From positions 26,058,387 through 26,122,386 of the forward strand of contig OW388297.1 of the NCBI GenBank assembly GCA_936450465.1: a stretch of 64,000 nucleotides of DNA. Reading direction: 5' to 3'. Below the pieces are notes generated by a model, which worked only from the letters and a program-made list of their open reading frames with translations, was not told the origin of the DNA and searched no databases. Source of the DNA: Gibbula magus (taxonomy: Eukaryota; Mollusca; Gastropoda; Trochida; Trochidae). Every line of letters starts with the position of its first letter. The stretch's first letter is position 1. Below, piece by piece: positions 22,575 to 34,810 of the stretch. Both the position numbers and the translations under genes were made by a program.

Positions 22575-23395
22575 AAACCAACATGTCTGCTATCCTGTCT
22601 ATCCTCAGGAAGAGATCGCCAGGGTTGGATGTGTCGGTCCTCAAGGACCTCATTAAAACCTTCCGTTTGGTTGACGGCAGGTCCAGGCTTCGTCCACCTG
22701 AGTGGGACTTAGCCATTGTGCTCAACCACCTTCGCTCCGATACGTGAACCGCTCTCCGACATGTCCCTTCTCCCTCTCACAAGCAAGGTCTTTTTTCTGG
22801 GGGCTATGGCCTCCGCAGCGCAGATTTCGGAAATCCATGCGTTGAAGGCGGACCTTCTACGTTATGAGGTCAGGGAGGGGGGGATCGACCTCTCTTGAGT
22901 TGGCTCCCGACTTTGTCTGTAAGGACCAGGCAGCTTATGAAGCTGGCCGTACGTTCTCTATCACGGTTCTGGGTTTTGACTCAGGAGATCTCTCTCTGTG
23001 GCCGGTGAGAGCCTTGAGGGTGTACACGCAGCGTACCCGCAGGCTGAGGGATGGCAGGCATCGTCTGTTTCTTGCCTCACTCACCGAGGAGCACCAAGGA
23101 GCTTGATAAGCGAGCGTTGGGGGTGTATCTAAGGTCGGCAGTCATTGATGCGTACAAGGCCGCCATCCCCCATGAGATCCGAGCAGTTTCAGCCACGATG
23201 GCTTATCACTGCAACATCGCATTTTCGGATGTCATGGCAGGGTGTTTTTGGCGTTCGTCAGAGGTTTTCGCCTACCATTACCTACGAGATGTCTCCACAG
23301 TAGATCTTGAAGGCATCTCTAGGCTTGGTCCACAAGTCTTCGCTCAGACGAAGGTGGTCCCCCCAACCAGACCAAGAAGGGGTCAACCCTCATAG
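22575..23395 (+). pseudogene. DIRS tyrosine recombinase fragment 2, near full C-terminal domain
   Basis: In order: PEWDLAIVLNHLRS (typical N-terminal WDL motif), LTSKVFFLGAMASAAQISEI, SLWPVRALRVYTQRTRRLRD, HEIRAVSATMAYH and FWRSSEVFAYHYLRDVS. This is the DIRS-type YR layout: HxxR and the Tyr of HYLRDV are kept, but the Arg expected just before SEI/SEL is replaced (QI), so catalysis is doubtful. A TGA at about 22,745 and several frame changes (near 22,890 and 23,100) break it. Reading ends at TKVVPPTRPRRGQPS. A recombinase of this type circularises and inserts the retroelement. A Crypton is less likely given the Gag heads. Confidence 0.65.
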
Positions 23396-23420
23396 AAGCC
23401 TTGAGACTTATGGTTAATAA

Positions 23421-23640
23421 CCTTGTTCTCTTTACTAGCTCTGTTGTCTGTGTTTTTTTTTGTTGTTGTTTTTTTTCTTTTTTCTTTTAACTTCGATTCA
23501 ACCCTCCCCCCCCCCCCCCCCCCCCCCCCCCCCCATCATCATTATCTTCATCAACCACCACCATTCATGTTGAAGTATGAAATTTGGAATAAACAAGATC
23601 CTGGTTAACTGGCTGTGCATTTTTATTTTTGAATAACTGG
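23421..23640. other. Right edge of DIRS composite
   Basis: T-rich stretch (TTGTTGTTTTTTTTC), then a (C)29 run at 23,506-23,534, then normal AT-rich DNA. The element's true end lies somewhere here. No gene. Confidence 0.5.
23506..23534 (+). repeat. (C)29 homopolymer
   Basis: About 29 uninterrupted C, immediately right of the DIRS composite. Confidence 0.95.
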
Positions 23641-24327
23641 CAGTTACGCAGTACAATAAATGTTCACAATAAAACTATTTTGGAATTCCTTGATCTAACT
23701 TGAATATTTTAACTTTGATTGATGGCTGCTATGTGATATGGTTAAGAAATGGTTTTAAAGAACGTATCAAAGAACATGGGGGATGAATCTCAGCTGTCAA
23801 TGTGTAAATTACTTCCGTTTTATCACCTTTTAGGGCCACTCACATCACTCACCATGCTAGTTAAGAACTTATTTTGATTTATTGGCGTAAGAAAATTTAC
23901 TCTGTACCTTGTAATTAAATCTCACCAATGAACTAAAATGACAAGTAATAGAAATAACAACAGATAATTTCAAAATGAAATTAAGGAACGTTTAAAGCCC
24001 GTTTCATTTGCAATTTCTAAATAAAAAGTGGGTTGATATGGAAATCAATTTATCCTAAGAGAAACGCATCATTAAACACATAGAAGGTCCAACGAGATTG
24101 AATCCAATTCAGTAAGAATTGGAGTTGCAAACTATTGAATTATAAAGGATGATATAAATCAATTGTTTAGTTTGAAAACTTTGTACTTTTTACCGGGAAG
24201 TTATAGTCCCAACTAGATTAACTGTCACTTCAGTTGTCTCCATTTGCTTCAGTGTGTTTCATGCACTCAGTTCATAAAAGTAAAAAATTGTCTTACTTAT
24301 ACAAAAACTACTACCACTCCTTCGCTT

Positions 24328-24383
<56 letters not shown>

Positions 24384-24560
24384 GCTACTACTACTACTAC
24401 TACCATACTAGTAATAATACTTTTAAAATTACTACTGTTTCTATATAATAGTAGTGCTACTAAAACTATTACTTCTGCTACTACTACAGCTACTGCATTA
24501 CTTCTAACATTACTACTGATTTTACTACTACATTGCTTCTGTATATGTCCCTTGGTCAAT
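23640..24560 (+). repeat. Continuation of old duplicate block Q with ACT microsatellite
   Basis: Matches 44,060-45,190: GGCTGCTATGTGATATGGTT and AAGAACATGGGGGATGAATC align with GGCTGCTTTGTGATATGGTT and its downstream. The ACT-type array sits at the same relative place in both. Confidence 0.7.
24326..24411 (+). repeat. (ACT)n microsatellite
   Basis: About 28 mostly perfect CTA/ACT triplets followed by scattered ones to 24,535. The translations (poly-Thr, poly-Val) are artefacts. Confidence 0.95.
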
Positions 24561-26394
24561 CATTCCTCATTCTAGATAGAGACCAATCAAGGATTCTTCT
24601 GCAAAGAATCTAATTAACGAAATGTCCTAGGTTTCAGAGTTTTTAGACAAGTTAAGGTACAGACTAAAGGACACACTGGTATATAATTTAATCTTAACCA
24701 GAATAAACTTATGAGTTTAGGCCTTGGAGGTTTATCTTTATCTATATGGACAGCTGGTACCATCAAACTTGTTTACTACAGTGGATATGCAAACACAATG
24801 ATATAAAAGAAATATTGTTAAATAAAAAATCTTCTGACCCGAGATAAATTATAGACATCAGTGAAAAGTGACATTTCATGGAAAGTGTAATGTAGTAAAA
24901 AAAACATGTCAAAAATTTACTTTATTTCCAGAAAGTATTTACTCAAATGACCTAATCTTGCTTAGGCCTTTTTTGACAATGTTCTAAAACTACTAATCTG
25001 TCTTTGATCTTACATTGACCAAAACATTTCCATGTAAGATTGTGTGATAATACTCTGATTCTTGATATACGAAGTTACATTTGATAAAAAAAATTATTTA
25101 GTTGATCGATAATTACATGTAGGTCTTATGTTGGGCAAATTGAGATTATTTATCTTCTGACATTGCTAATATCCCGGGGGAATTAATTAGTGTAACATAA
25201 AACACATTCTCAAGGCTACAAATACACTAAAAATAAAATACGTGATATCCTATGGGATTAGCTGCAGGTGACAAATAAAAAATAGATTCGTCTACTCAAC
25301 TGTTAGATCGTTGATATATGGAACTCGCATCTACTACTTCATTATCACTGTTGATAAATATAAAGGTGTGGCAGGTGAACAACATTACTGGAGAAGATGA
25401 AGAAGAGTAATGTTTTCAAGACTTACAAACCTTACATTAAACATGTATCAGTAGACATAAACTTCCACCAGTTCTAATCACCCAATCAATTACTTATACC
25501 TGGGTTCTTTTTTTGTTATTTCTTGCACTGCCGTCTAGCAGCCAATTTGTCACCAGTTGTTCAGATTAGAGGTTAGCAAGTGGAAATCTGCTGAGCAAAA
25601 TATTTTACTGACATAAAAACAAGGTAGTTTGAGTCATACGTTCGTTTACCTAATATCCATCGTCAAAGTTCCATAACTTTAAGTTCAGCTCTCTTGGTCT
25701 TACATGAGCTGGACAGTCATTTATAATTGAGCAGCAGGAAAGCACACATTGAAGATACAGAATACCTGATTGGCAATTAGCTCATAATACATCACTTATA
25801 TTAGATGGCACTGAACAAATAAGAATATTAGAGATGTTTAGTCAATATGGCTTTTTCAGGCTTAGATATAAACATCAACAAAACACAGATTTTATGAGTA
25901 GACTCAGAAAAGAATCCAAAATAGAATTTTGCAGAACCTGAAACCTATTACATTATTTAGAAATATATGTACACACAATCCCACGGATATGGTCGGAAGC
26001 AACCATAAAGCCTTGTATAGTATCTATGCATCAGTCGTTAGCAAGGGATCTTGTTACCTTGGGTAGAAATACTGTATTAAGGATGTTCCTTACCGTTGTT
26101 TCTACGCATCCGCAGTTGTCAGATTCAGATAGAGATTTTACAAGCGCTTCCAGCAAACTGATATCATATCGCACTTCAGATGGGCATTGTAGCCACATAG
26201 CCTTATAGCCTTAGTGTACACTTTCAGTAACAGTGTTCGTTATGCACATTAGAAACTTAAATAACTATCTGGAAATATGTTAATAAAATCATTGTATTAT
26301 AATTGTGAAATATAATATCTATTTTATGGTAAAGAGATAAATTTTGTTATTTTGCTATATAATCTAATTTAAGGGGAAACGATCGTGCATATTG

Positions 26395-26830
26395 GGTAAG
26401 AGTTATCTCCCTTGCAACTGACCATTTACAGTTTCTCAAGGGTTTTTTCAAATTATTATTCAAGTTAGCCTGTATACATATGATTTTTTTGGGGGTTAAT
26501 TTTGTTGTTGACTTGTATTTCTAACAAACAGTGATTTTTTCCAGCATATCTTGAGACTAATTGACATAAATATTAATGTTTAACAATCAATTTAAGGTAT
26601 TAAGCTACAAGATAGCAATATAATTGCATTTTCGTGTTGCATAAACGTATAACCATATTATATAACCATTTTATTAAATTAAGGCCATACTTATGAAATA
26701 TGTTTTTTGTTTTATCATCATGATAGTGTGAAATGATAGTGAAAAATGTAATTTTGTTTGGCGCACCCCCACCTACATTGGGTTCTCATATTTCAAAAAC
26801 GAGCATGATGACCCCTATTTTTAATAACAA
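26395..26830 (+). repeat. Diverged GTTATCTCCCTT repeat in P'
   Basis: Starts AGAGTTATCTCCCTTGC and ends near GGCGCACCCCCACC…GATGACCCC, in the same order as the copies at 5,400 and 53,020 but strongly diverged. Confidence 0.3.
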
Positions 26831-27689
26831 AAATGGACCTTTTTCTGCGATTCATTAACTTATTAACTCGTGAAGTTGGCTGAACTACTTTACAACCGCC
26901 AAGAACCAAATCAGCTTCAAGATAAGTAAAATGATTACACCCAAGAGAAATTAACGTTGACAAGACAGCGCTGAATCAGTGACCTCATTAAAGAACTTTG
27001 TGTTTGGATATTGGGGAATCAATAGTGGCAAATCTAGTTAGGGTCCTTGGCGAATTGTCCAGGTTAAGAAAAATGCGTCTGTTACTCAAAACAATTTTGA
27101 ATATTTTGTTTTCTTATTTATCCTAACCATATGAGTAATTTTCTAACCTCAAAATAATACACATACAACGAAGAAATCTAGTGAGAAGGTAATCACTCAT
27201 AAACAAAATTATATTTAGAAAAACCATTGTCAAATATGTCTTAAATATTCTAAACCAATAACATAATGCCTGGTGAATCTGCAATCGTGGCATCTTTATG
27301 AAAGTATAATGTCAACATAATGTTCAAGGAAACCTTGTGAATGATGAGTACTATTGATAGGGCAGTGTGTGTTTGCCATTTTCACTCACATTTAATTGTC
27401 AATTGTCATACATGTAGTTATAACATGAAGACGACGTGCTATGGCATTACTTGCATATATAGCTCTTACCTCTTTTATCTGGTTCCTTGCATATGTTGGG
27501 ATCTTTAGAAATGACACATTCCGAACAGATAGGCGATACCATTTTCGATTTGAAGAAACACAGGATCACTGGTTTTACACTTATACTCAATATGTAATGA
27601 TCACCATTCATCACGTTCTTTAATGACCATTTCATAGGTAAAACTAATTTATTTACACCGATCTTTAGATGAACAACAAACTGTAATCT

Positions 27690-27900
27690 TGCATCAGCAC
27701 ACTCAAAGAGGAACCTCTTGTCCAAACAGTTCTCACAGTGGTGAGACAGGAAACTCACTGAAGCATATATGTTTACATTCCCCTTCATGTCCTCAGCAAC
27801 TCAAGCAACTGCGATGCTTCCTAGTCTAGTGAGAGCTTAATCTACTGATAAAAGAACAGTTTCTTCGGTTCTAAGTGCAGATTTGACTAAACATATTACT
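27690..27900 (-). repeat. ~400-bp dispersed repeat, copy 5 (inverted, in P')
   Basis: Reverse complement of the right half of the family: TTTTATCAGTAGATTAAGCTC, then GCTTCAGTGAGTTTCCTGTC and GAGAACTGTTTGGACAAGAG, the last also in copy 4. Reading codon by codon, NIYASVSFLS and ENCLDKR line up with NIFASVSFLS and ENCLDKR of copy 4, where stops interrupt. Confidence 0.5.
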
Positions 27901-28284
27901 AAAGTTAGTTGCTAACTGGCTAAGCATTTCGTAGTTACATTTAAAACTTGTAAAGAACCAAGAGAGGAGACAAGTTATCAGCATCCTTACTTGACCTGAG
28001 TGTTGTGTATTATTGTGTCAAGGTCATAGATAGGAATATTGTTCTCTTGCATTGAAATTTTCAATATATGGACTTTGTGCACTCTGCATATTTATATGAT
28101 GCGCAAGCAACACCAACTTACAGGGTTTAGGGACAATGTGGTAAATATCCTATATATAAAAATGTGCAAACCAAATGTTATATTGTTTTGTTAAAGATCG
28201 TAGGAATGCATGCACAAAAACTACCAAACATACTTGTTAACTTAGATAATATGGACTGTTTGAGAGGCATTCTATAAGTTGGTG

Positions 28285-28400
28285 TGATGAAGAAGACAAA
28301 TCATTTATGGATGATCAACTTCTTTATTAACAATAGCGACGTTTCGGTATAGATCCTTATACCATTATCAAGGATATATGGTTATTTCTTGTGTGGCTGA
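28285..28400 (-). mobile_element. Solitary ribozyme-like terminal piece
   Basis: On the minus strand a 7-bp stem (GGTATAA/TTATACC type) is followed by GAAACGTCG and the AATAAAGAAGTTG flank seen in the other arms, so it belongs to the same broad family. The upstream core reads TTGATAA instead of CTGATGA, so it would not be a hammerhead. No partner arm was found nearby. Confidence 0.35.
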
Positions 28401-29439
28401 ATCAAATGTCAACCTATTTCCTAACAAAATGAGAGAACAATCAGTCAATATATATGATCAAGAATGGCATTCTAGTCTAGACAACAGTACAATATATCGA
28501 TTGTATACACCTTATTTCCACCAGAATTGTATATATCTGTATTGATGTCAAGAAATGTCAGACGCACACTTGTCAAATTTCGATTCGACTTGTTCGATCT
28601 ATCAGTTAACAAAAGCGATTTCCATAGAGAGAAGTCTGATAGTATGTCAGTTAAGTTGCTCTCCAAAAGAAGATTAAGTTGCTTGCTTGCACGTGGTACT
28701 GTGCATAGTTCAGTTCACCACTATCAATTAAGGTCAGCAACGGTAGGCACGGCTCGTCGCATGGGTGGATAACCCGCTACATTGCTGGATAAAGTAAGAG
28801 CTCAACAGTGGTTTCTGCCCCACAAAGAGGCATGACTTGAAAGACTTAGGGTGTCACAATGGGTTAAAACCCTTATTCAAAACGTGCCTCTGTTCACCAA
28901 GCAGTACAAATGTATGTATGGTAATGATTGTGTTACACTGTTGGGGGTAATGATGTTGAGTATTGAGCATCACTAGTGAATGGGAAAGTGCGCCATGTAA
29001 ATACCCAGTATCATTATGCCTACTTAAATAAACAGCATATTCCAACTGATTACCCGTTTAATTATCCTTCTACTGCCTTTGTTTTAATTTTGACTTTCAA
29101 ACTTGAAAACGACAAAGGTAATTTAGCAACCATGCTGTTATTCTCAGAAGTAATCTGTTGTCAGAAAAATAATAATTTGTTTATATGAAATGTATGTTAC
29201 ACATAAAACCTGTCAACAGAGGCCAACAAATAATAATACATATCCTTGGCTTCTACTTTCATGTTTTAGTGTTAATATATTTCTATGGACATTTGGTGTA
29301 TTCTATCCTTCATATATTTCACGTAGCTTACCCATCTTCGTCATCATGTACAGGTTCATTAAACAATGTAAACGTGTATGTAACCTTTCCAACATGGGTT
29401 TGACACTCAACAGGGAGCCTTAAAGACGAAAAGATTGTA

Positions 29440-29690
29440 CACTTTCCTTTTGGTTGTCCATTAGCGGCCAATTTGCTGAGAATATTGTTATTGCCGCAGA
29501 GTGTCAGGCAGTAAAATCAGTTTGCCAGCTACCTACCGGTCTGGATATTGACGTAAACATCAACCTCTGGAGCACTGTACTTAATTACTCATTGTCCTAA
29601 CAGGCCGTTAACCAAAAGGAGATTGTCCATTTCTTCATTGTCAACGTCATTGGATGTAATAACATCTTTCACCCTGTATTTCCATAAAAT
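29440..29690 (+). repeat. Block shared with 41,525-41,775
   Basis: About 90% identical to 41,525-41,660 (CCTTTTGGTTGTCCATTAG…GATATTGACGTAAACATCAA), falling off to the right. Also related, more distantly, to 16,960-17,130. No coding frame stays open. Confidence 0.75.
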
Positions 29691-30847
29691 GACGTATTTG
29701 GACCGACGAGCAGGTCTATTGTACTATTGTCTTATCCAACTTCTTTGCGATTTCCTTACTTTTTTCGTTAAATTCAATTTGTTCAAATAAAAACAGCACA
29801 ACAAAAGATTTTCTATTTCAAAACTTAATGCAAATTTAATGGCCAGGCCACTAAGGTTTCGACAAAAAGCAAGATAATGTTAAGCTACGGTTACACTCAC
29901 TGCCAATCAGATGGATGTAAAGTGGTACCGTACCCAAGGCTGAATGATTTGGAATTACACGCCATTTAGATATTGAGGAAAGATTGTTCTTTTTTAAGAA
30001 CCTCAATTTTAATTCTTACGGCATGGTTGTTACCATAGTTTGAGAAAGACCATCCAACTGTGTAAATAGTACACACTCACAAGCGCCATTCAGAAAATGT
30101 CAACAAATGTTAGCGGTTTCCAAAAGTTGTTAATGTCAATGGACAGTACTACCACTAAGACAAGAAAAATCTTTCATCAATCGACCATAGCCATATTGCC
30201 GGTTAGAGCTTTTAAAAAATCAAATGGCGGGAAATACTATCATGGAAGATAAAACCTTATATTCGTGAAGACGTCAGAAAAGGGATGGCGTTTGTTGGAT
30301 TCAATGCTACAAACAGGAATATTGTTGGTATCCTACTGTTTCAAGAAAACGCTCCTGTTTAAAGGGCCACAGCATATTGGACCTGTAGTGTTTTGAACCT
30401 GCATTTTCCTATCGTTCGCATTCCGTATTCCGTGTCGTTGTTATACTTTTAATGTGAACTGAATTTTGCGTTCCCTTTTGTGTGACGAGGCGCGGATGAA
30501 CACTTTTGTACAAGTAAAGGTAACCACATGTTGTGGGTCTTGAACCAACAAGGATTTAGTTGACTCTCCCTGCATATACAACAGGACCATGTCTGAAGCC
30601 GTCAATAAATATATTTCGGCAGTACTGATGAGGTGTTCCATGTTGAGGAGCTCTGGGATCGAGAACCAAGTATCTTACATGATGGATTTCCAAGGATTGG
30701 ACATTGGTGGTCCATTTGTATTACCATGAAATAAGACTTTAGGAAACCTATATCAAATCATGTTCTGCTCAAGCCTGAACAACCCAATGGTCCGTCCATC
30801 TGTCCCTAGATGTTTCACATGTTCGACTTAAGGTTGAAGATTTATCT

Positions 30848-31485
30848 AATCCTTCACCTCTTACTTTTGATTGACAAATACTGTGATTAAAATATTGACA
30901 AGAAATGCTGACAAGCTAACAGAAGACCATACAAAATGATGCCAATTTGTCAATGTGTAAAGAATTGAAATTTTCAGCAACAAGACTGGCATCACATTGT
31001 TCATCATGCCAAATTCAATCATTGCCAAAAGAAATCCCCCAAATTACCATTTCTTTTATCAGTGCAACTTCATATCATCTGAGTTTCATCTTATATTAAT
31101 TACATCAACACAAGATGCAAATATCTGAGATGTGTTGTGGATAGTTGTTACTTTTATCAACGAGTGTATTTGTTTAAGTTTTACTTAATCCTTCACGTCT
31201 TATTTTTAATTGATAAATACTGTGATTAAAATATTGAAAAGAAAGTTGACAAGCTAACAGGAGACCATACCAAAATGATGAAAAGTTATCAATGTGTAAA
31301 GAATTAAGATTTTCATCAGCAAGACTGTCAAAAGAAAACCCTCAAATCACCATTTCTTTTATCAATGCAACTAGTAAAGGAAGATGAAGTTGACTCTATT
31401 GACATCTAATATTAGTTATATCAACACAAGTTGCAAATATCTGAGATGTGCTGTGGATAGTTTTTACTTTTATCAACGAGTGTTG
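30848..31485 (+). repeat. Tandem duplication, units of 339 and 298 bp
   Basis: Unit 1 30,848-31,186, unit 2 31,187-31,485. Both begin AATCCTTCACSTCTTA, share ACTGTGATTAAAATATTGA and CAAATATCTGAGATGTG and end TTTATCAACGAGTGT. Identity is about 85%. Unit 2 has an internal deletion of about 40 bp. No gene. Confidence 0.85.
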
Positions 31486-32554
31486 ATAAATTTGATACCA
31501 GAGTGTCAAAATCATTAACTTTCAATAAAAACTGTTTATCTTTGAACTCAGCACTGTTATAAGACCTTCTGTGCTATGATGTCATTGCAATATGCAATTA
31601 TTTGTATTACACCATGGTGTTGTGATGTCATATAGTTTATGACGTTATAAGATTGCAAGTCATTACTTGTTAATGCATTGCGTTGTCATGTAATCGGTTG
31701 GTCATTGTGTACACTCTACTGTCACAAAGACATCTCCTAGGAGCAAGCCCTTGACCTCACACAAGACTTTGTTAAGAAAATTTAACATTTTATTATTATT
31801 ATCAGTGTTTGAAACAATATTATCAACTGTGATTGGATTTCTCATTTGACAGGAAAGTGACTAATGGATCACAATAGAACCCCTATTTTCAACCTGAGTA
31901 ACTAGTAAATTTATCGGTCTTATTAAGGTTGTAAGAAGTTTATGTACACAGTTATTACCAGTTTTTGTTTCTTCTTTTGATGGGAAGATGACTTTCAGTG
32001 ATTACAATGAGCCTCAATTACAACTTCCAAGAAAATAATGACGTCATCTTGTCAGGATGAAAATGATTAAAACGAAAGTTTTCCAGAAAGATATATGTTA
32101 TCAGCTAATCAACTCAAACAAAATGTTAAATCATATGCTAGCTTCATTACACACTTCTTATTATTGCTGGTAGTACACAGCAAAATAACGTCGAAAGAAG
32201 TGAAAACATTAATAAGTTTATGTTAGACATTGCAGAGACATTAAGACATGTGTAATGCCTCTTACCTTTTTTTTGCTTGACACATCTCGAAGTAAAGACA
32301 GTAGTATTCGTCTCTAGAGAAGCACCTCACATAATACTAATGGTTATCTTGGACGTATGACTTTGACAAGCTTTTAAGTCTCCTTTAAAGTTCTAAGGTG
32401 GAGCTCGTCAGGCTTGATTGTATTGTATTCTGAAGTTATATTCGTCATAACCACCATGAATATACTGTAATATTCAATAGTCATCTATTCAAATATGCAG
32501 GTAAATATATATGTTTATCTATGACGAAAAGGCATTGAAAATTACAATTTTTAA

Positions 32555-32650
32555 ATTTCAAAGCACAGGCTTTTACAATAACAATACACGTTGTTCATTG
32601 CTGAAATATCGCCAAAGCGTTGCTAATCAATAAGTCACTCACTCAAGTCA
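32555..32650 (+). mobile_element. 3' fragment of CACT-tailed SINE
   Basis: GCTGAAATATCGCCAAAGCG then GTTGCTAATCAATAAG and TCACTCACTCA resembles the SINE end at 21,165-21,215 (…AAGCGGCGTTAAACC…CTCACTCACTCA). 5'-truncated; no tRNA head. Confidence 0.45.
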
Positions 32651-34810
32651 TGTATTCAATGAGACTGTCAGAGAGGATTCCTGAAATTGATCACATGAAA
32701 AATAAGTTCCAATAATGCTACAATCAAACAAATATGTCAAGGATTATCAAAACTTGATTATTAACCAGGGGTGGTTATGTTAACCCTTGTTTCTTTTATT
32801 CACGTTACTACTTCAATCATTCTTTCCATAATGCAAATTAATTGAAGGTGATTGATACGACTTCTTAGATAAGAATTCAGAAAGACGTTTATCAACTACT
32901 GAATATCATCTTTCTGTAGTATGATTTTGATTAGATGTTTTCACAAAGAATTGTTTCTCCATGTCAATGATCAAATATGTTATTCAATTACCACATAATC
33001 AGATTCACAGACCACCATTGAAGCGACAGCAGAGCTAAATGAAGAATGACAAGAGATCGACCCATGAGAAATCTTTATCCTGGGCACCAGGGTCCTGTCT
33101 ACATAACAAATTGAATCTTTCCAGTGCCTTATGGAAGTGTCAGATCGAACAATCATTGGTGAAGTTATCGGCTTTGTCATTGTAATCAACAAGCATCGGT
33201 TGAAAACTTCACTAGCTATTACTATCCATCGATTTGCAATGGTTTGATGTTACAGGGGCAGTAGCAGGTTTTTTCACTGAAATAAGTCGATGATAAGTCG
33301 TAATACACAATATACCACGAGTATTACCTCAAGAACTTTCCTGTCTTTGCAAATGAATGAAACGTCCGATTAACTATCCAAAAGCAAACTCTTTTGGGTT
33401 GTTGGAATGTCCAAACTCTATTGTAGTGCAGAAATGAGATCTCAATATTGTGTAGACAGTTGACATGTGAATTCTGAGAGTCAGATTGTTTCGAATGTAT
33501 TGTTATCCCTTAAGAGTATGGCGATGCGTTACAAACACAAACATTATTTCATTAATGTGCTTCAGAAACGAAAATCGAGATGGTGGTAATATTATACTAT
33601 TTTCACTAAGTTAACCCCGGTTTTTGTTAGATCTTAGTATCTTTAATTTAGAAATGGAATTACTTATATGGCTGAATAAATCAGACATCGTTCTTTAAAC
33701 AAAACTATTGTAGTCTGTGTCATGCATAATATCCTTAAAATGATACCAAATGCTTTTTAGACGATACTGTATCAGCATGGTCAATTCTGTCCAAAGATTT
33801 CTCACTGTATGTAAACAGGATATTAGCTGAAACTAATGTTGCTCTTTGTATTCTGAAAACTGACGTTCGGACTTTGTCCATTCGAAAAGGAAAATGTTAT
33901 TTGACCTTATAGAGTCTTGCAAAGATATTCTGACATGCATAATGGTTTACAACCTGAGTACCGTCAAAAGTATAATATTATTTATGGCGTTGTTAGCCAT
34001 TATCCAGGTTTAAAATTTACAATAATTCACATTTAAAACGCAAATCATTGCATTCCTTTAACCTGATGTTAAATTTAAATGGACAATCACAAGGTTATCG
34101 ATACCATTTTCATTTGAGACGCTATTCATTCTTGATTAATTCAGACAGGAGGACAGGTTGATAGCACGACCTAAATCTCAAACAGACAATCTCATAATGA
34201 TATTAATGGATAGGTTTGATTCCTAATTCATGTACTTTCAATATATTTAATCTGAGACAGGTACATTCAAAGAAAGCTGTAAGTAAGTTTCTTGCTCATT
34301 TTAAACCAGCTAGATACATCCGCCAGGACTGCATACTAACTTTCATTTACCACCTTAGAAAACTCATTATTCGGACTTGTTGTTCAGATTTTGACCAATT
34401 GTGATACTATTTATTGAATCCGAACTACGTGACGTATTTAGGTTATGACACCATATCAGTAAATACCCCCTAGGAGAAAACCATGTAAAATGCAGGTAAA
34501 AGCAATGTTCACGAACATAATGATGCTTGATGCCCATTCTTTTATCATCCCAGATATATGTGTAAAAGAGGTCAGCTCCATGCCAAGGTAAACATGCCTT
34601 CTGCCATGATATGATAAGAGGAAGTATGACTGAGACCTTTTGATAAAAGGAGGCAATCTGAGGGAGTTTTGGGTACAAATTGATTGTTAAATGAAAGGAG
34701 GAACTGAATTATGTCTCACAAAGTTGATCACAAGTACAATCCCATTCTTCCCATATACATTTCGTAAACAGAGCCCTTACTGTGCTTATGGCTTAAAAAA
34801 TACCTGACAT
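32651..34810. other. Gene-free stretch of P'
   Basis: AT-rich, no recognised repeat edge, RNA gene or convincing coding frame. The frames present are short and unsupported. Confidence 0.45.

Larger units (their letters stand above)
17500..23420 (+). mobile_element. Composite of degenerate DIRS-type retroelements
   Basis: A GC-richer block (roughly half G+C against about a third around it) inserted in block Q. It holds three Gag-like heads (18,842; 20,671; 21,877), each preceded by Ser/Leu/Thr-coding tandem repeats of CACTCAC/CTCGTCT type, and two tyrosine-recombinase fragments (22,150-22,503 and 22,575-23,395). No reverse transcriptase/RNase H is seen, so these are non-autonomous or internally deleted. 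DIRS order is Gag, RT-RH and YR, which fits what remains. Exact ends and target site are not clear. DIRS elements normally make no target duplication. Confidence 0.65.
24600..34810. repeat. Rearranged segment P' (gene-free)
   Basis: Contains inverted, diverged relatives of copy A: 25,090-25,330 matches the reverse complement of 8,690-8,930, and 26,880-26,970 that of 6,560-6,650. An inverted ~400-bp repeat copy is at 27,690-27,900. There are also Q-like pieces in direct orientation (29,440-29,690; about 32,290-32,340). It has no GC-rich island. No host gene is recognised. The longest non-repetitive frames (27,447-27,788 minus, 113 codons; 34,367-34,678 minus, 103 codons) resemble nothing I know. 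Confidence 0.5.

Noticed and set aside
24234..24575. 113-codon Thr-rich frame and its minus-strand Val-rich partner
   Set aside because: Caused by the (ACT)n array at 24,326-24,411.
27447..27788. 113-codon minus-strand frame with several Cys
   Set aside because: Its first third is the right end of a dispersed repeat, and sister copies have stops in the same frame. Kept only as repeat evidence.
34367..34678. 103-codon minus-strand frame
   Set aside because: No recognisable motif, no related copy to compare, ordinary for chance in 64 kb.
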